A stretch of DNA of 64,000 nt from A07HB70 sp964512675 (GTDB lineage Archaea > Halobacteriota > Halobacteria > Halobacteriales > Haloferacaceae). Position numbers and translations under genes: made by a program. This document shows, piece after piece, positions 49,500-58,647 of this stretch (position 1 is its first letter; each line of letters opens with the position of its first letter). Where the stretch lies: the NCBI GenBank assembly GCA_964512675.1, contig CAZEJR010000010.1, positions 1 to 64,000 on the forward strand. Reading direction: 5' to 3'. The notes beneath the pieces are model-generated. The model had not been told where the DNA came from and did no database searches. It saw nothing but the letters and a program-made list of their open reading frames with translations.

Positions 49500-50651
49500 A
49501 TGTCGGAAGAGACGAGCGCGGAGCTCAAACGCGGGCTCGAGGGCGTTCTCGTCGCCGAGTCGTCGCTCAGCGAGATCGACGGAGACGAGGGACGGCTCGT
49601 CTACCGGGGCTACGACATCGACGACCTCGCCCGGGACGCGAGCTACGAGGAGGTGCTCTACCTGCTGTGGCACGGCGAGCTCCCGACCCGAGCCCTGCTC
49701 GACGCGTTCCGCGACGGGATGGCGACGGAGCGCGAACTCGACCCCGAGGTGCTGAACGCCATCGAGTGCCTCGCCCGCGCCGACGAGAGCCCGATGGCCG
49801 TGATGCGGACGGTCACGTCGATGCTCTCGGCTTACGACCCGGACGCGGAGGACGGCGACGTCCAGTCCATCCCCGCGAACGTCCGGAAGGGGCGGCGGAT
49901 CACCGCGAAGCTCCCGACCGCGCTCGCGGCGTTCGACCGGCTGCGCCGGGGCGAGGAGCCGGTCGCGCCGAACCCCGACCTCGCCCACGCGGCGAACTTC
50001 CTCTACATGCTCAACGGCGAGGAGCCGGACGACGTCGCGGCGGAGACGTTCGACACGGCACTCGTCCTCCACGCGGACCACGGGATCAACGCCTCGACGT
50101 TCGCCGCGATGGTCACCGCCTCGACGCTCGCGGACCTGCACTCGGCGGTGACCAGCGCCGTCGGGACACTCTCCGGAGCGCTCCACGGCGGGGCGAACCA
50201 GAACGTGATGCGGATGCTCCTCGAGGTCGACGAGAGCAGGAAGGACCCGCTCCGGTGGGTCCAGGACGCCCTCGCGGAGGGTCGCCGGGTCGCCGGGTTC
50301 GGCCACCGGGTCTACAACGTCAAGGACCCCCGGGCACGCATCCTCGGCGAGCGCTCGCAGGCGCTCGGCGAGGCCTCGGGCGACGAGAAGTGGTTCCGCT
50401 ACTCCGAGGCGATCGAGGAGTTCATGCTGGAACAGAAGGAGATCGCGCCGAACGTCGACTTCTACTCGGCGTCGATGTACTACCAGATGGGCATCCCGAT
50501 CGACGTCTACACGCCCATCTTCGTGATCAGCCGTGTCGGCGGCTGGATCGCACACGTGATCGAGCAGTGGGAGGACAACCGGCTAATCCGCCCGCGTGCA
50601 CGCTACGTCGGGCCGGAGAACCGCGAGTTCGTGCCGGTCGAGGAGCGGTAG
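49500..50651 (+). CDS. gltA: Citrate synthase
   Basis: Protein of 383 aa from ATG 49500 (MSEETSAELKRGLEGVLVAE). Short archaeal/Gram-positive type: EGRLVYRGYDIDDLARDASYEEVLYLLWHGELP, GINASTFAAMVTASTLADLHSAVTSAVGTLSGALHGGANQNVM (catalytic His), AGFGHRVYNVKDPRARIL (second His) and APNVDFYSASMYYQMGIP (catalytic Asp). It condenses acetyl-CoA and oxaloacetate in the TCA cycle. The long upstream part of the frame is a shadow of the divergent gene. Promoter-like A/T patches (GTGTAAAGCC, CGCTTTTCG) lie in the 81-base divergent spacer. Confidence 0.96.
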   Translation: MSEETSAELKRGLEGVLVAESSLSEIDGDEGRLVYRGYDIDDLARDASYEEVLYLLWHGELPTRALLDAFRDGMATERELDPEVLNAIECLARADESPMAVMRTVTSMLSAYDPDAEDGDVQSIPANVRKGRRITAKLPTALAAFDRLRRGEEPVAPNPDLAHAANFLYMLNGEEPDDVAAETFDTALVLHADHGINASTFAAMVTASTLADLHSAVTSAVGTLSGALHGGANQNVMRMLLEVDESRKDPLRWVQDALAEGRRVAGFGHRVYNVKDPRARILGERSQALGEASGDEKWFRYSEAIEEFMLEQKEIAPNVDFYSASMYYQMGIPIDVYTPIFVISRVGGWIAHVIEQWEDNRLIRPRARYVGPENREFVPVEER

Positions 50652-50831
50652 GGCGGAGGCGTGCCTCGGCGTCGTGTCCACGGCGGCTGCTAGTTTCACT
50701 TTCACTCCGGACGGGTCGGGTTTAGGTGGGGTCCAGTTGTCTGCTGCAGTGCGGGTTACACGCTCCCCCCGGTACCCGTTCCCCCCTTTTGAACCGAAAC
50801 GGTGAACCCGGTCGCCGCCGGCAGAGACGGT

Positions 50832-52064
50832 ATGCTCTCGCTCTCCGACGTCGAAGCGGCCCGCGACCGGGTCGCCGACGTCGCGCGACACACGCCGCTC
50901 GAGTACTCGCCCGGGTTCTCCGAGCGGACCGGCGCCGAGGTCCACCTGAAGCTCGAGAACTTCCAGCGGACGGGCGCGTTCAAGATCCGCGGCGCGCTCA
51001 ACCGGATCGCCACGCTGGCAGAGGACGACCGGGCGGCGGGCGTCGTCACCGCGAGCGCCGGCAATCACGCACAGGGCGTCGCGCTCGCCGCCGAGCGGTC
51101 CGACGTGGACTCGCTCATCGTGATGCCCGAGCACGCGCCCATCTCGAAGGTCCAGGCGACCGAGCGCTACGGCGGCGAGGTGATCCTCTACGGCGAGGAC
51201 TACGACGAGGCCCAGACTCGCGCACACGAGGTCGAGCGCGAGGAGGGGATGACCTACGTCCACGCCTTCGACGACGAGGCCGTGATGGCCGGACAAGGGA
51301 CGATCGGCCTCGAGATAGTCCAGGACTGTCCCGACGTCGACACGGTGGTCGTCCCTATCGGCGGCGGCGGCCTCGTCTCCGGGGTCGCGACGGCGGTGAA
51401 GGGGCTCGACCCGGACACGCGGGTGATCGGCGTCCAGGCAAAAGGCGCGGCGAGTGTCCGGCGGTCGCTCTCGCAGGGGACCGTCTACGAGCGCGACGAG
51501 GTCGAGACGATCGCGGACGGCATCGCCACCCGGCGGGTCGGCGACCGCACGTTCGACGTGATCAGCGAGCGCGTCGACGAGGTGGTCGAGGTCGACGACG
51601 AGCAGACCGCCGTCGCGCTCACCCGTCTCCTCGAGCGCGAGAAGGCGCTCGTCGAGGGGGCGGGCGCAGTCGCGCTCGCCGCTCTCATCGACGAGGAGTT
51701 CGACTACCGCGAGGACGAGGTGGTCGTTCCGGCGCTCTGTGGCGGCAACATCGACCTGAACGTGCTCACGACCGTCGTGTTGCGCGGGCTGATCGCCACC
51801 GGTCGGTACCTGAAGATCGAGACGGTACTCAAAGACCGGCCCGGGGCGCTCCGCGAGCTCTCGGGGGTCGTCGCCGACCAGGGCGCGAACATCACCGCCT
51901 TCCACCACGACCGGACCGCGCGCGACGTCGCGATGCGGGACGCCCGGGTCGAACTCGAACTGGAGACCCGCGGCCCGGAGCACGTCGAGCGGCTGCTCGG
52001 CGCGCTGGCGGCCCGGGGGTACGACGTCGAGGTGCTGACCCACGACGCGGGCGAGGTGCTCTGA
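50832..52064 (+). CDS. ilvA: Threonine ammonia-lyase (threonine dehydratase)
   Basis: Protein of 410 aa from ATG 50832 (MLSLSDVEAARDRVADVARH). PLP fold type II: LKLENFQRTGAFKIRGALNRI with the cofactor Lys (about residue 54), TASAGNHAQGVALAA, HAPISKVQATERYGGEVILYG, IVVPIGGGGL-like VVVPIGGGGLVSGVATA, and ALCGGNIDLNVLTTVV. A C-terminal ACT-type regulatory domain follows, YLKIETVLKDRPGALRELSGVVADQGANITAFHHDR, giving allosteric control. It converts threonine to 2-oxobutyrate and ammonia, the first step to isoleucine or threonine breakdown. It lies about 180 bases after citrate synthase. Confidence 0.95.
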   Translation: MLSLSDVEAARDRVADVARHTPLEYSPGFSERTGAEVHLKLENFQRTGAFKIRGALNRIATLAEDDRAAGVVTASAGNHAQGVALAAERSDVDSLIVMPEHAPISKVQATERYGGEVILYGEDYDEAQTRAHEVEREEGMTYVHAFDDEAVMAGQGTIGLEIVQDCPDVDTVVVPIGGGGLVSGVATAVKGLDPDTRVIGVQAKGAASVRRSLSQGTVYERDEVETIADGIATRRVGDRTFDVISERVDEVVEVDDEQTAVALTRLLEREKALVEGAGAVALAALIDEEFDYREDEVVVPALCGGNIDLNVLTTVVLRGLIATGRYLKIETVLKDRPGALRELSGVVADQGANITAFHHDRTARDVAMRDARVELELETRGPEHVERLLGALAARGYDVEVLTHDAGEVL

Positions 52065-52126
52065 GCCGACGGAACCGTGGTCGAGGTGGAGCAGAGAGGG
52101 GCCGGTGCGGACGGAGGACGCCGGCG

Positions 52127-52339
52127 GTGACGCCGCGGACGCGCGAGGCCGTCCTCTGGGGACTCGTCGGCGGGCTCTCCTTTCTCGTGCTCGCGCAGGG
52201 CTACCGGCTCGTCGCGTCGCTCGGGGTCGACACGCTCGGGCTCCTCGGGCTGGGGTCGGTCGTCGCGGTGACGACCACCCTCCTCTCGTACGTCGCGGCG
52301 CCGCGGCTCGCCCGTCGCGGGGGGAACGAACAGCGTTAA
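52127..52339 (+). CDS. Small two-helix membrane protein
   Basis: Protein of 70 aa, GTG start at 52127 (VTPRTREAVLWGLVGGLSFL). Two hydrophobic helices, LWGLVGGLSFLVLAQGYRLV and GLLGLGSVVAVTTTLLSYVA, with a basic end PRLARRGGNEQR. It is compact with good codon use, about 60 bases after ilvA and 28 bases before tRNA-Ser. Such small two-helix proteins are common in haloarchaea; function unknown. Confidence 0.65.
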   Translation: MTPRTREAVLWGLVGGLSFLVLAQGYRLVASLGVDTLGLLGLGSVVAVTTTLLSYVAAPRLARRGGNEQR

Positions 52340-52367
52340 GAGCCGGAGCCGGCTACGCCCGAGACGA

Positions 52368-52448
52368 GCCGGGATGGCCGAGTGGTAAGGCGCACGCCTG
52401 GAAAGCGTGTTCCCTCTGGGATCCGGGGTTCAAATCCCCGTCCCGGCG
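52368..52448 (+). tRNA. tRNA-Ser (anticodon GGA)
   Basis: The acceptor stem GCCGGGA (52368-52374) pairs with TCCCGGC near 52441-52447, followed by discriminator G. The D-arm region is GGCCGAGTGGTAAGGC. The anticodon stem CACGC/GCGTG encloses loop CTGGAAA with anticodon GGA. A long class II variable arm (about TTCCCTCTGGGAT) is typical of Ser tRNA. The T-arm is CGGGGTTCAAATCCCCG. No intron and no encoded CCA. It decodes UCC and UCU. Confidence 0.93.
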
Positions 52449-52788
52449 CTTCCGGCGGCTGCGACGGGCGACGGGCGAGCCGCTACCTTCCCGACCCGTA
52501 CGACAGCGATGAGTCGCGTCGACGGCAGCCTCGCGTCTACCGCGTGACCGGAGCCGTCCCGCGGCTCGGTCTCGTCGACGTCGAGGCGGACCGGCTCTGC
52601 ACCGCCGACGAGTCGGTCTGCCCCGAGGGCCGACAGCGCGTCGTCGTGCCCGGCGCTCGCGCGACACACAGCCGGCGGCGTCTCTCTCTGTCGACCGGGG
52701 CCGGAGCTCGCAGACGAGTGCCGCGAGCGGCTCGGCCTCCAGTCCCGCGTTCGACCCCTACAGAGCCGCGAGGAGGCGCCGCCGCGCC
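52449..52788. other. Gap after tRNA-Ser with no convincing gene
   Basis: 340 bases. Open frames exist on both strands, but none has a family-like phrase, a membrane segment or consistent acidic composition. One plus-strand frame (VYRVTGAVPRLGLVDVEADR and onward) looks slightly more protein-like and ends without a good start. I find no direct repeat of the tRNA 3' end that would mark an integrated element. Confidence 0.45.
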
Positions 52789-53826
52789 TCAGGCGACGGT
52801 CACGTCGACGCGGAGTCCCCCGGCGTTGCTCTCGTGCAGGTGTACGGTCCAGCCGTGGGCGTCGACGACCTGCTTGACGATCTGGAGGCCGAGACTCGTC
52901 GACTCGCCGCGGTTCACGAGGTCGCCGAGACGCTCGACCGAGCCGCCGACGCCCGGTCCGTCGTCGGCCACGTAGAAGCCGTCGTCGGTGACGCCCACGC
53001 GGACAGTCGTCCCCGTGTCGGGGCTCGACTCGCCGGAGGCGGGCGCTCCGTGTTCGACGGCGTTCCGAAAGAGGTTCTCGAACAGCTGCTGGAGCCGGGA
53101 CGGGTCGGCCGGGATCTCGCGCGTCCGGTCCGCGATCTCGACCGTCGCGTCGCCCGTCTCGACCATCTGCCAGGCGTTCCGTGCGGTGCGACCGAGGTCC
53201 GTCGGCTCGGGGTCGTCTACTACGTCGCCGCCGCGAGCGAGCGACAGCAGGTCGTCGATGAGCGTCTCCATCCGCTCTAGTGCCCCCTCGGCGAGTTCGA
53301 TCTCGTCCCGGTCGATATCCTCGCCGAGGAGGCCGACGTACGCCTGTGCGACGTTCAGCGGGTTCCGGAGGTCGTGGCTCACGACGCCGGCGAACGAGTC
53401 GAGCCGCTCGTTTTGCCGCTGGAGTGTGCGCTCGCGCTGTCGTCGCTCGGTGATGTCGCGGACCGTGCCGAAGTGGACGTGGCCGTCGTCGAACGGCTGC
53501 GCGGTCGTCACCGCCTCTACGACGACCCGCTGCCCGTTGTACTCGTGTGCCGTCTCGTCGACGCGCGTCTCGTACGGATCGAACGAGTCCCAGTAGTCGT
53601 CGAACCGGTCGGCGTCGAGCGCCGGCACGACGTCCCAGAGCGCCTCGCCGACCAGCTCCGCGGGGGCGGCGTCGAACAGGTCGGCGTACCGCCTGTTCAC
53701 GTACTGGTACCGGCCGCTCTGGTCGTACGCCGCGACCCCGACGCCGACGGTCTCGACTGCCCGGTTGAAGAAGTCGGGCGGAAAGTCACGGTCGTTCACC
53801 GACGTACGGTGGTGCCCGGTGTACAT
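52789..53826 (-). CDS. PAS-domain sensor histidine kinase
   Basis: Protein of 345 aa. A PAS domain (about residues 17-130: VGVGVAAYDQSGRYQYVNRRYADLFDA, HFGTVRDITERRQRERTLQRQ) links to a HisKA dimerisation domain with phosphoacceptor His in FAGVVSHDLRNPLNVAQAYV (about residue 150). The HATPase_c domain has N-box LFENLFRNAVEHG, G1 FYVADDGPGVGG and G2 STSLGLQIVKQVVDAHGW. No membrane helix, so a cytoplasmic sensor that may bind a small ligand or flavin through PAS. No response regulator gene is adjacent, which is common in haloarchaea. It is on the same strand as, and about 90 bases after, the TetR gene, so its link to the export module is open. Confidence 0.92.
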   Translation of the reverse strand: MYTGHHRTSVNDRDFPPDFFNRAVETVGVGVAAYDQSGRYQYVNRRYADLFDAAPAELVGEALWDVVPALDADRFDDYWDSFDPYETRVDETAHEYNGQRVVVEAVTTAQPFDDGHVHFGTVRDITERRQRERTLQRQNERLDSFAGVVSHDLRNPLNVAQAYVGLLGEDIDRDEIELAEGALERMETLIDDLLSLARGGDVVDDPEPTDLGRTARNAWQMVETGDATVEIADRTREIPADPSRLQQLFENLFRNAVEHGAPASGESSPDTGTTVRVGVTDDGFYVADDGPGVGGSVERLGDLVNRGESTSLGLQIVKQVVDAHGWTVHLHESNAGGLRVDVTVA

Positions 53827-53917
53827 GTATCTGGCCGTCGACTCGTCCCACCACGCCGTCGGTCCGACGTCCGCGTGTCCGAACAGTCCGGTTCCGGGCG
53901 TGTCGTCGGCTGGCGCG

Positions 53918-54511
53918 CTACTCCACCAGCAGGTACCGGTCGACGTACGTCTCCAGCGTCCCGCGTGTGCGCGCCACCGTCTCGGGGTCGTCGAGGGTCA
54001 CGCCGCGGATCATCGTCCCGAGGAGCGCCGTGTGGACGAACTCGGCGGCCTCGCTCGGGTCGACGGCAGAGTCGAACCGCCCGACCTCGACGCCGCGCCG
54101 GATCACGTCCGCGAACGCCGAGCGGATGATACTGTCCGAGCGCCGGACGAGGTCGCGGTGGCGCTCGTCGTGAGGGGCGGCGGCGCGAATCTCGAGGAGC
54201 ACCCGTCGGAACTGCGCCGCCTCCTCGTCCATCGGGACGGGGACGAGTCGGTCGACGAGCGTCAGCAGGTCGTCGTAGGGGTCCGTGCCCTCGACGGTCA
54301 GGCGCTCGGCGAGGTCCTCCAGCAGGTGTCGGAGGAAGTCTGTCAGCAGCTCGTCCTTGTCGTCGTAGTGGTAGTACAGCAGCGACTTCGACTTCTCGAA
54401 CTCGTCGGCGATATGCTGGATCGTGGTGTCGTGGTAGCCGTGGCGACAGAGCGCCCGGTAGGTGGCCTCGCGGATTGCGGCGTGGACGTCGGCGTCGTCG
54501 GCGGCGGTCAC
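53918..54511 (-). CDS. TetR/AcrR family transcriptional regulator
   Basis: Protein of 197 aa from GTG 54511 (VTAADDADVHAAIREATYRAL). The open frame begins at 54580 with extra residues overlapping the permease gene; the GTG is chosen for the standard N-terminus. The TetR DNA-binding part is ALCRHGYHDTTIQHIADEFEKSKSLLYYHYDDKDELL (about residues 20-55). The helical ligand domain follows to the C-terminus YVDRYLLVE. TetR proteins usually repress neighbouring exporter genes and release DNA on binding a ligand. It is transcribed in the same direction, 46 bases after the MMPL-type permease gene, and probably controls that module. Confidence 0.9.
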   Translation of the reverse strand: MTAADDADVHAAIREATYRALCRHGYHDTTIQHIADEFEKSKSLLYYHYDDKDELLTDFLRHLLEDLAERLTVEGTDPYDDLLTLVDRLVPVPMDEEAAQFRRVLLEIRAAAPHDERHRDLVRRSDSIIRSAFADVIRRGVEVGRFDSAVDPSEAAEFVHTALLGTMIRGVTLDDPETVARTRGTLETYVDRYLLVE

Positions 54512-54557
54512 GGCGGGCACCCCTTCGGCGGGGCACCGGGACCCGGCGCACTGCGGA

Positions 54558-56798
54558 TCACGCACGCCCTCCGACGGCACGCTCGAGTCGGTCTGCGACG
54601 ATCAGCGTCGGGGGCAGGGTAGCGAGCGCCGCCACGAGCGTCAGGGCGATGACGCCGACGGTGAGGAACCCGAAGTCGGCGATTATCGGGAACGGCGACG
54701 CCGCGAGCGCGGAGAAGCCGAAGACGGTCGTCATCCCCGACACCGAGATGGCCTTGCCGACCCGCGTCGCAGCCGTCTCGACGGCGTCCAGGGCGGCGAC
54801 ACCGGCGTCGCGCTCCTCGTAGTACCGCTCCATCACGATGACGGCGTACTCGGCGCCGATACCGACCGTCAGCGCCCCGAGACTGGCGCCGAGCGGCGAC
54901 ACCCGGACGCCGAGTGCGAACATGTAGAGGTTCTGCCAGCCGACGACGAACGCCATCGGCACCAGCGGTACGAGCGCCCTCGTCGGGTCGCGGTAGTACG
55001 CCAAGAGCGCGAGGAAGACGAAGGCGAACCCGAGCGCGGTCGTCGTGTTCCGGCTCTCGATCTGGTCGATGGTGCTCGGCGTCGAGACGACGTTCGTGCC
55101 CGTCAGCTGGGCGTCGACGCCCGGCGGCGGGCGGGAGAACTCGATCGCCGACCGGACCTGTCGGATGAACGAGAGCGTCGCCTCCGTCGAGAGGTCCGGC
55201 CGACTGATCACGACGATGTGGGCGTAGCCGTCGTCGGCGAACCGCTCGCGCTCTGTCGTCGGCGCGCGGTCCAGCGCCCGCTCGACGCCGGCCTCCGTCG
55301 TCGGGAGGTCACCGTCGTTGTGCCGCCGCACGAGGTCCGCGGGCGTCTCGACGCCGACGACCGCCGGGGTCCCGAGCGCGACGCGCTCGAACCGCTCCAT
55401 CCACCGCAGCGTCTCGGGGGCGGTGGTCTCGCCCGCCACGAGGACGTCGAACTGCACCGCCGTGCCCCCCCCAGTCTCGGCACGGAACTGCTGGAGGTCG
55501 AGAAGCGCCGGCAGGTCCTGCGGAATGAACTCCTCGGTGTCCGCGAGCGTCTCCAGGTCGGTGCCGGCCTGGAACCCGCCGGTGGTGAGGAGCACCGCGA
55601 CCACCAGCACGGCGACGGGGTGGGCGGCGAGCGCCCGCGACCCGGTCCCGAGCGTCTGCCCGAACCGACCGGGCTCGCTGGCGTCGGTCGCGCCGTCTGC
55701 GGGCGCCGGCGCGTCGTCCCGCCCGCCGTCGGTGGCCGCGGCGTCGTCGGTCGACGACCCGTCGCCCCGGACCCGCGCCCACATCGTGAGGACGGGGACG
55801 AGAACGACGATCGCCGCGAGGAAGGTGAGCAACACGCCGAAGATGGAGGTCTGTGCGAACCAGACGAACGCGGGCGAGTCGCGGGTCGACACCCACGTCG
55901 CGCCGAAGCCCAGCGCCGCTGCGATCATGGCGACGAGAACCGCGGGACCGATGCCGGACAGCGCCCGCGGGAGTGCCACCGTCGGCGGGGCGTCGGCGAG
56001 CTCCTCCTCGTAGCGCTGGTGGAACTGGACCGAGTAGTCGATCCCGAGCCCGATGAGGATGGGGAAGACGGCGCTCGTGAGCGTCGAGTTCGGCACCCCC
56101 GCGTAGCCGATCGCGCCGAAGGTGTAGACGACGCCGACGAAGACGGCGACGACCGGGAGCAGTCGGAGGCGGACCCCGCGAAAGAGAAAGAAGAGCGCGA
56201 CGACCATCAGCCCGACCGCGAGCCCGAGCTGTTGCTGTGTCGAGGACTGGATCGCCGCCGAGAGCTGGGCGGAGAAGGCGGCCTGTCCGGTGACGGTGAC
56301 GTCGACACCGGCGGGGAAGGCCGCCCACCCGACGGCGTCGACGGCGTCGTCGTAGATCGGTCGCTGTTGCTCCTGCGAGAGCCCGGGGTCGATGACGACG
56401 GTGACGAACGCGGCGTCCTCGTTCTCGACGACACGGGCGATACGGGTCTCGTCGTTCGGGATCGTGCCGTACGCCGCGCGCACCCGGTCTGCGGGGCTGG
56501 CGACCGTATCGACGTCCTCGCGGGCCGTGAGCCGGCGGTCGAACCGGTCGATCGCTCGCATCGTCCGCGGGTCGGTCACTGACCCGCGGACGAGGACGGC
56601 CACCGTCGAACGGTCGAACGTGTCCTGGAACCGCTCCAGCGTCGGGTTGTCGGCGGTGAACGCCTCGCTGCCGGTGACGCTGGTTATCTGTGCGGCGCCG
56701 CCGAGGGCCGCGACGACGAGGACGGCGGCGACCGCGAGGGTGGCGAGTGGGTGGCGCTCGATCGTCGCCCCGACCGCGCCGAACAGCGATCCGAGCAC
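54558..56798 (-). CDS. RND superfamily / MMPL-type permease
   Basis: Protein of 746 aa. Two halves of six membrane helices each, with a large outer loop after the first helix of each half. First half: HPLATLAVAAVLVVAALGGA, then VRGSVTDPRTMRAIDRFDRR, then GVDVTVTGQAAFSAQLSAAI, and the helix pair with PILIGLGIDYSVQFHQRYEEE (the MMPL GIDY-type motif). Second half: HPVAVLVVAVLLTTGGF, then VDAQLTGTNVVSTPSTIDQI, then GALTVGIGAEYAVIVMERYYEERD and GMTTVFGFSALAASPFPIIADFG. Charged residues in helix 4 and 10 type positions fit proton-driven export of lipids or hydrophobic compounds. The archaeal group has been linked to lipid or envelope components, but the substrate here is unknown. It starts one base after the stop of the secreted partner. 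Confidence 0.9.
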   Translation of the reverse strand: MLGSLFGAVGATIERHPLATLAVAAVLVVAALGGAAQITSVTGSEAFTADNPTLERFQDTFDRSTVAVLVRGSVTDPRTMRAIDRFDRRLTAREDVDTVASPADRVRAAYGTIPNDETRIARVVENEDAAFVTVVIDPGLSQEQQRPIYDDAVDAVGWAAFPAGVDVTVTGQAAFSAQLSAAIQSSTQQQLGLAVGLMVVALFFLFRGVRLRLLPVVAVFVGVVYTFGAIGYAGVPNSTLTSAVFPILIGLGIDYSVQFHQRYEEELADAPPTVALPRALSGIGPAVLVAMIAAALGFGATWVSTRDSPAFVWFAQTSIFGVLLTFLAAIVVLVPVLTMWARVRGDGSSTDDAAATDGGRDDAPAPADGATDASEPGRFGQTLGTGSRALAAHPVAVLVVAVLLTTGGFQAGTDLETLADTEEFIPQDLPALLDLQQFRAETGGGTAVQFDVLVAGETTAPETLRWMERFERVALGTPAVVGVETPADLVRRHNDGDLPTTEAGVERALDRAPTTERERFADDGYAHIVVISRPDLSTEATLSFIRQVRSAIEFSRPPPGVDAQLTGTNVVSTPSTIDQIESRNTTTALGFAFVFLALLAYYRDPTRALVPLVPMAFVVGWQNLYMFALGVRVSPLGASLGALTVGIGAEYAVIVMERYYEERDAGVAALDAVETAATRVGKAISVSGMTTVFGFSALAASPFPIIADFGFLTVGVIALTLVAALATLPPTLIVADRLERAVGGRA

Positions 56799-56799
56799 G

Positions 56800-58434
56800 C
56801 TACCGCCGCCCGAGCAGGACGTACGCGCCCCCGGCGAGAACCACGAGCGCGCCGACGGCGATCGGCACGAGCGGCGGTCCGCCGTCGCTCTGCTGGAGCG
56901 GGACGCCGACCGGCATCCCGTCGGTGAAGCGGGTGTCGCCGTCCGGTTCGTCGTATCGCACCTCGACGGCGGAGTCGTAGGTCTTCGGGAGCGCCGAGCC
57001 CGCGGCGCTCACGCCGAACGTCGCGGTGACGGTGTCGCCGGGCTGGAGCGTCCCGAGGAAGGCCCCGTCGTCGGCAGACGAGAGCGGGTCGGTCGGGAAC
57101 AGCCGCGCGTTTACTGCCGACGCGGGGTCGTCCCCGGCGTACCGGAGGGTCACGTCGAGCTGGCCGGAGCCGCCCGGCGAGACGTCGGCGGAGACGTCGA
57201 GCACCTCGAACGGCGCGCGCTGTGGCTCGATCGTCAGCGCCTTGCGGACGGGCTTTGCGGCCAGGACGTCGCCGTTCGCGTTCTCGTACTCGACGGCGAA
57301 TGCGAAGCTGTTCGTCCCCGGCTCGGCGTTCTCGCCGATGTCGACGGTGAACGCGACTGGCACGGACTCGTCCGGGCCGAGGTCGCCGACCGCCGACTCA
57401 CCGTTCGTCGGCGTCACCGGGGAGTTCCGGGCGCCGTTGAGCCGCACGGCCACCTGATTCGCCGTTCCCTCGCCGAGGTTGACGAGGTCCGCACGGATCC
57501 GGGCCTCGGACTCGTCGACGCGGAACCGCTCGGTCTCGACGTTCCGCAGGGCGAACTGTCGCTCCCCGCCGACCGTAACCCCGACCGTCTGTGCGTCGGA
57601 GCGGGCGGTCACGGCGTTCGTGTTCTCGTAGGCGACGACAGTCTCGACGGGGTACGACCCCGCGACGGCGTCGTTCGTCGCGCCGACCCGCACGGCCACC
57701 TCGCGGGACTGGCCGGGAGCGAGCGTTCCGACGAACAGCCCGGTCGACCGCTCGGGGCGGTCGGTCGGGCCGAAGAACAGCACCGGCGCCCCCGCCGACA
57801 GCGACAGCCGCGCGTCCGTCGCGGTCCGTGTCCCGGTGTTCTCGACGGTCAGCGACAGCCGGTCGCTGTCGCCGGCGAACAGGCTGTCGGCGTCGCCGCC
57901 GGTGATCCGGAACTGCGGTCGTGCCTCGACCCGGAGCCGGACCGACGTCCGGACCGTCCGTGTCGTCGTCGTGAACTCCGGCTGCTCGAACTCGTCGACG
58001 ACGACCGAGCGCGTGTGGCTGTACTCGATCCGGACCGGCACCCGGTAGGTGCCCGGCTCGACTGCCCCGACCTCGATACGGTACTCGACCGGCGTCGTCT
58101 GGCTGTCCGGGAGCCGACCGAGCGTCCGTGTGCCCGTCCTGACCTCGACCGGTGCGTCGATGCCGGACTCGACGACCTCGACCTGGACGTTCCGTGCGGT
58201 CGTCACCCGGTCCTCGTACTGCGGGTTCTGCTGGTCGCCCCGCTGCAGTTCACCGTCGTTCGTCACCGCGACTGTCAGCGTCGTCTCCTCGCTCGCCTGT
58301 ACGGTCCCCGTCGGCGAGGTGGCCGTGAGGTCCGGTTCGCCGATGATCACCGTGTTCGCGCCTGCGGGGATGGCGAGCGCCGCAGAGACGAGAAGCACCG
58401 AGAGCACGAGGACAGTCACACGTCTGCCGTCCAT
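56800..58434 (-). CDS. Secreted CARDB/S-layer-like domain protein (COG1361), permease partner
   Basis: Protein of 544 aa. A signal peptide (VLVLSVLLVSAALAIPAGA) is followed by at least three Ig-like repeats with alternating strands: ETTLTVAVTNDGELQRGDQQ, DRLSLTVENTGTRTATDARLSL, EARIRADLVNLGEGTANQVAV and GQLDVTLRYAGDDPASAVNARL. Each ends in a conserved G-T-L-x-P-G-x-x-x-x-x-x-F/V pattern (GTLAPGQSREVAV, GTLQPGDTVTATF). The C-terminus has one membrane helix (LVPIAVGALVVLAGGAYVLL) and a short RR tail. This COG1361-type protein paired with an MMPL permease recurs in haloarchaea. The outer Ig-like repeats probably receive or guide the exported material. It is the first gene of the module. Confidence 0.85.
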   Translation of the reverse strand: MDGRRVTVLVLSVLLVSAALAIPAGANTVIIGEPDLTATSPTGTVQASEETTLTVAVTNDGELQRGDQQNPQYEDRVTTARNVQVEVVESGIDAPVEVRTGTRTLGRLPDSQTTPVEYRIEVGAVEPGTYRVPVRIEYSHTRSVVVDEFEQPEFTTTTRTVRTSVRLRVEARPQFRITGGDADSLFAGDSDRLSLTVENTGTRTATDARLSLSAGAPVLFFGPTDRPERSTGLFVGTLAPGQSREVAVRVGATNDAVAGSYPVETVVAYENTNAVTARSDAQTVGVTVGGERQFALRNVETERFRVDESEARIRADLVNLGEGTANQVAVRLNGARNSPVTPTNGESAVGDLGPDESVPVAFTVDIGENAEPGTNSFAFAVEYENANGDVLAAKPVRKALTIEPQRAPFEVLDVSADVSPGGSGQLDVTLRYAGDDPASAVNARLFPTDPLSSADDGAFLGTLQPGDTVTATFGVSAAGSALPKTYDSAVEVRYDEPDGDTRFTDGMPVGVPLQQSDGGPPLVPIAVGALVVLAGGAYVLLGRR

Positions 58435-58612
58435 GAGACTGAACGGGCGGTCAGGGTGTTAACCCTGACGAAACGGACGAACGAGTGTTAAACTCGGGGG
58501 GTGTCGCCGTCGGCACCGCGCCGGACCGAGACCCACGACGCGGCGCGAGACGCCACCGGAGCGGGGTCTGAGCGGTCTCTGTAGAGCCGGCGGCGAGGGG
58601 CGGTTTCGCCAC

Positions 58613-58625
58613 GTTCATATAGAAC
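58613..58625 (+). promoter_or_regulatory. Putative thermosome promoter GTTCATATAGAAC
   Basis: A TATA-like core CATATAG flanked by GTTC and GAAC arms (inverted) lies about 23-35 bases before the ATG at 58648. TTTCG lies just upstream. Haloarchaeal chaperonin genes are heat-induced through elements close to the TATA box; this could be such a site, but that is inference. Confidence 0.5.
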
Positions 58626-58647
58626 GGCAAATCACGTCCTAGTGATT

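Noticed and set aside
52368..52800. tRNA-Ser as an integration site
   Set aside because: I found no repeat of the tRNA 3' end, no integrase gene and no mobile-element genes downstream.
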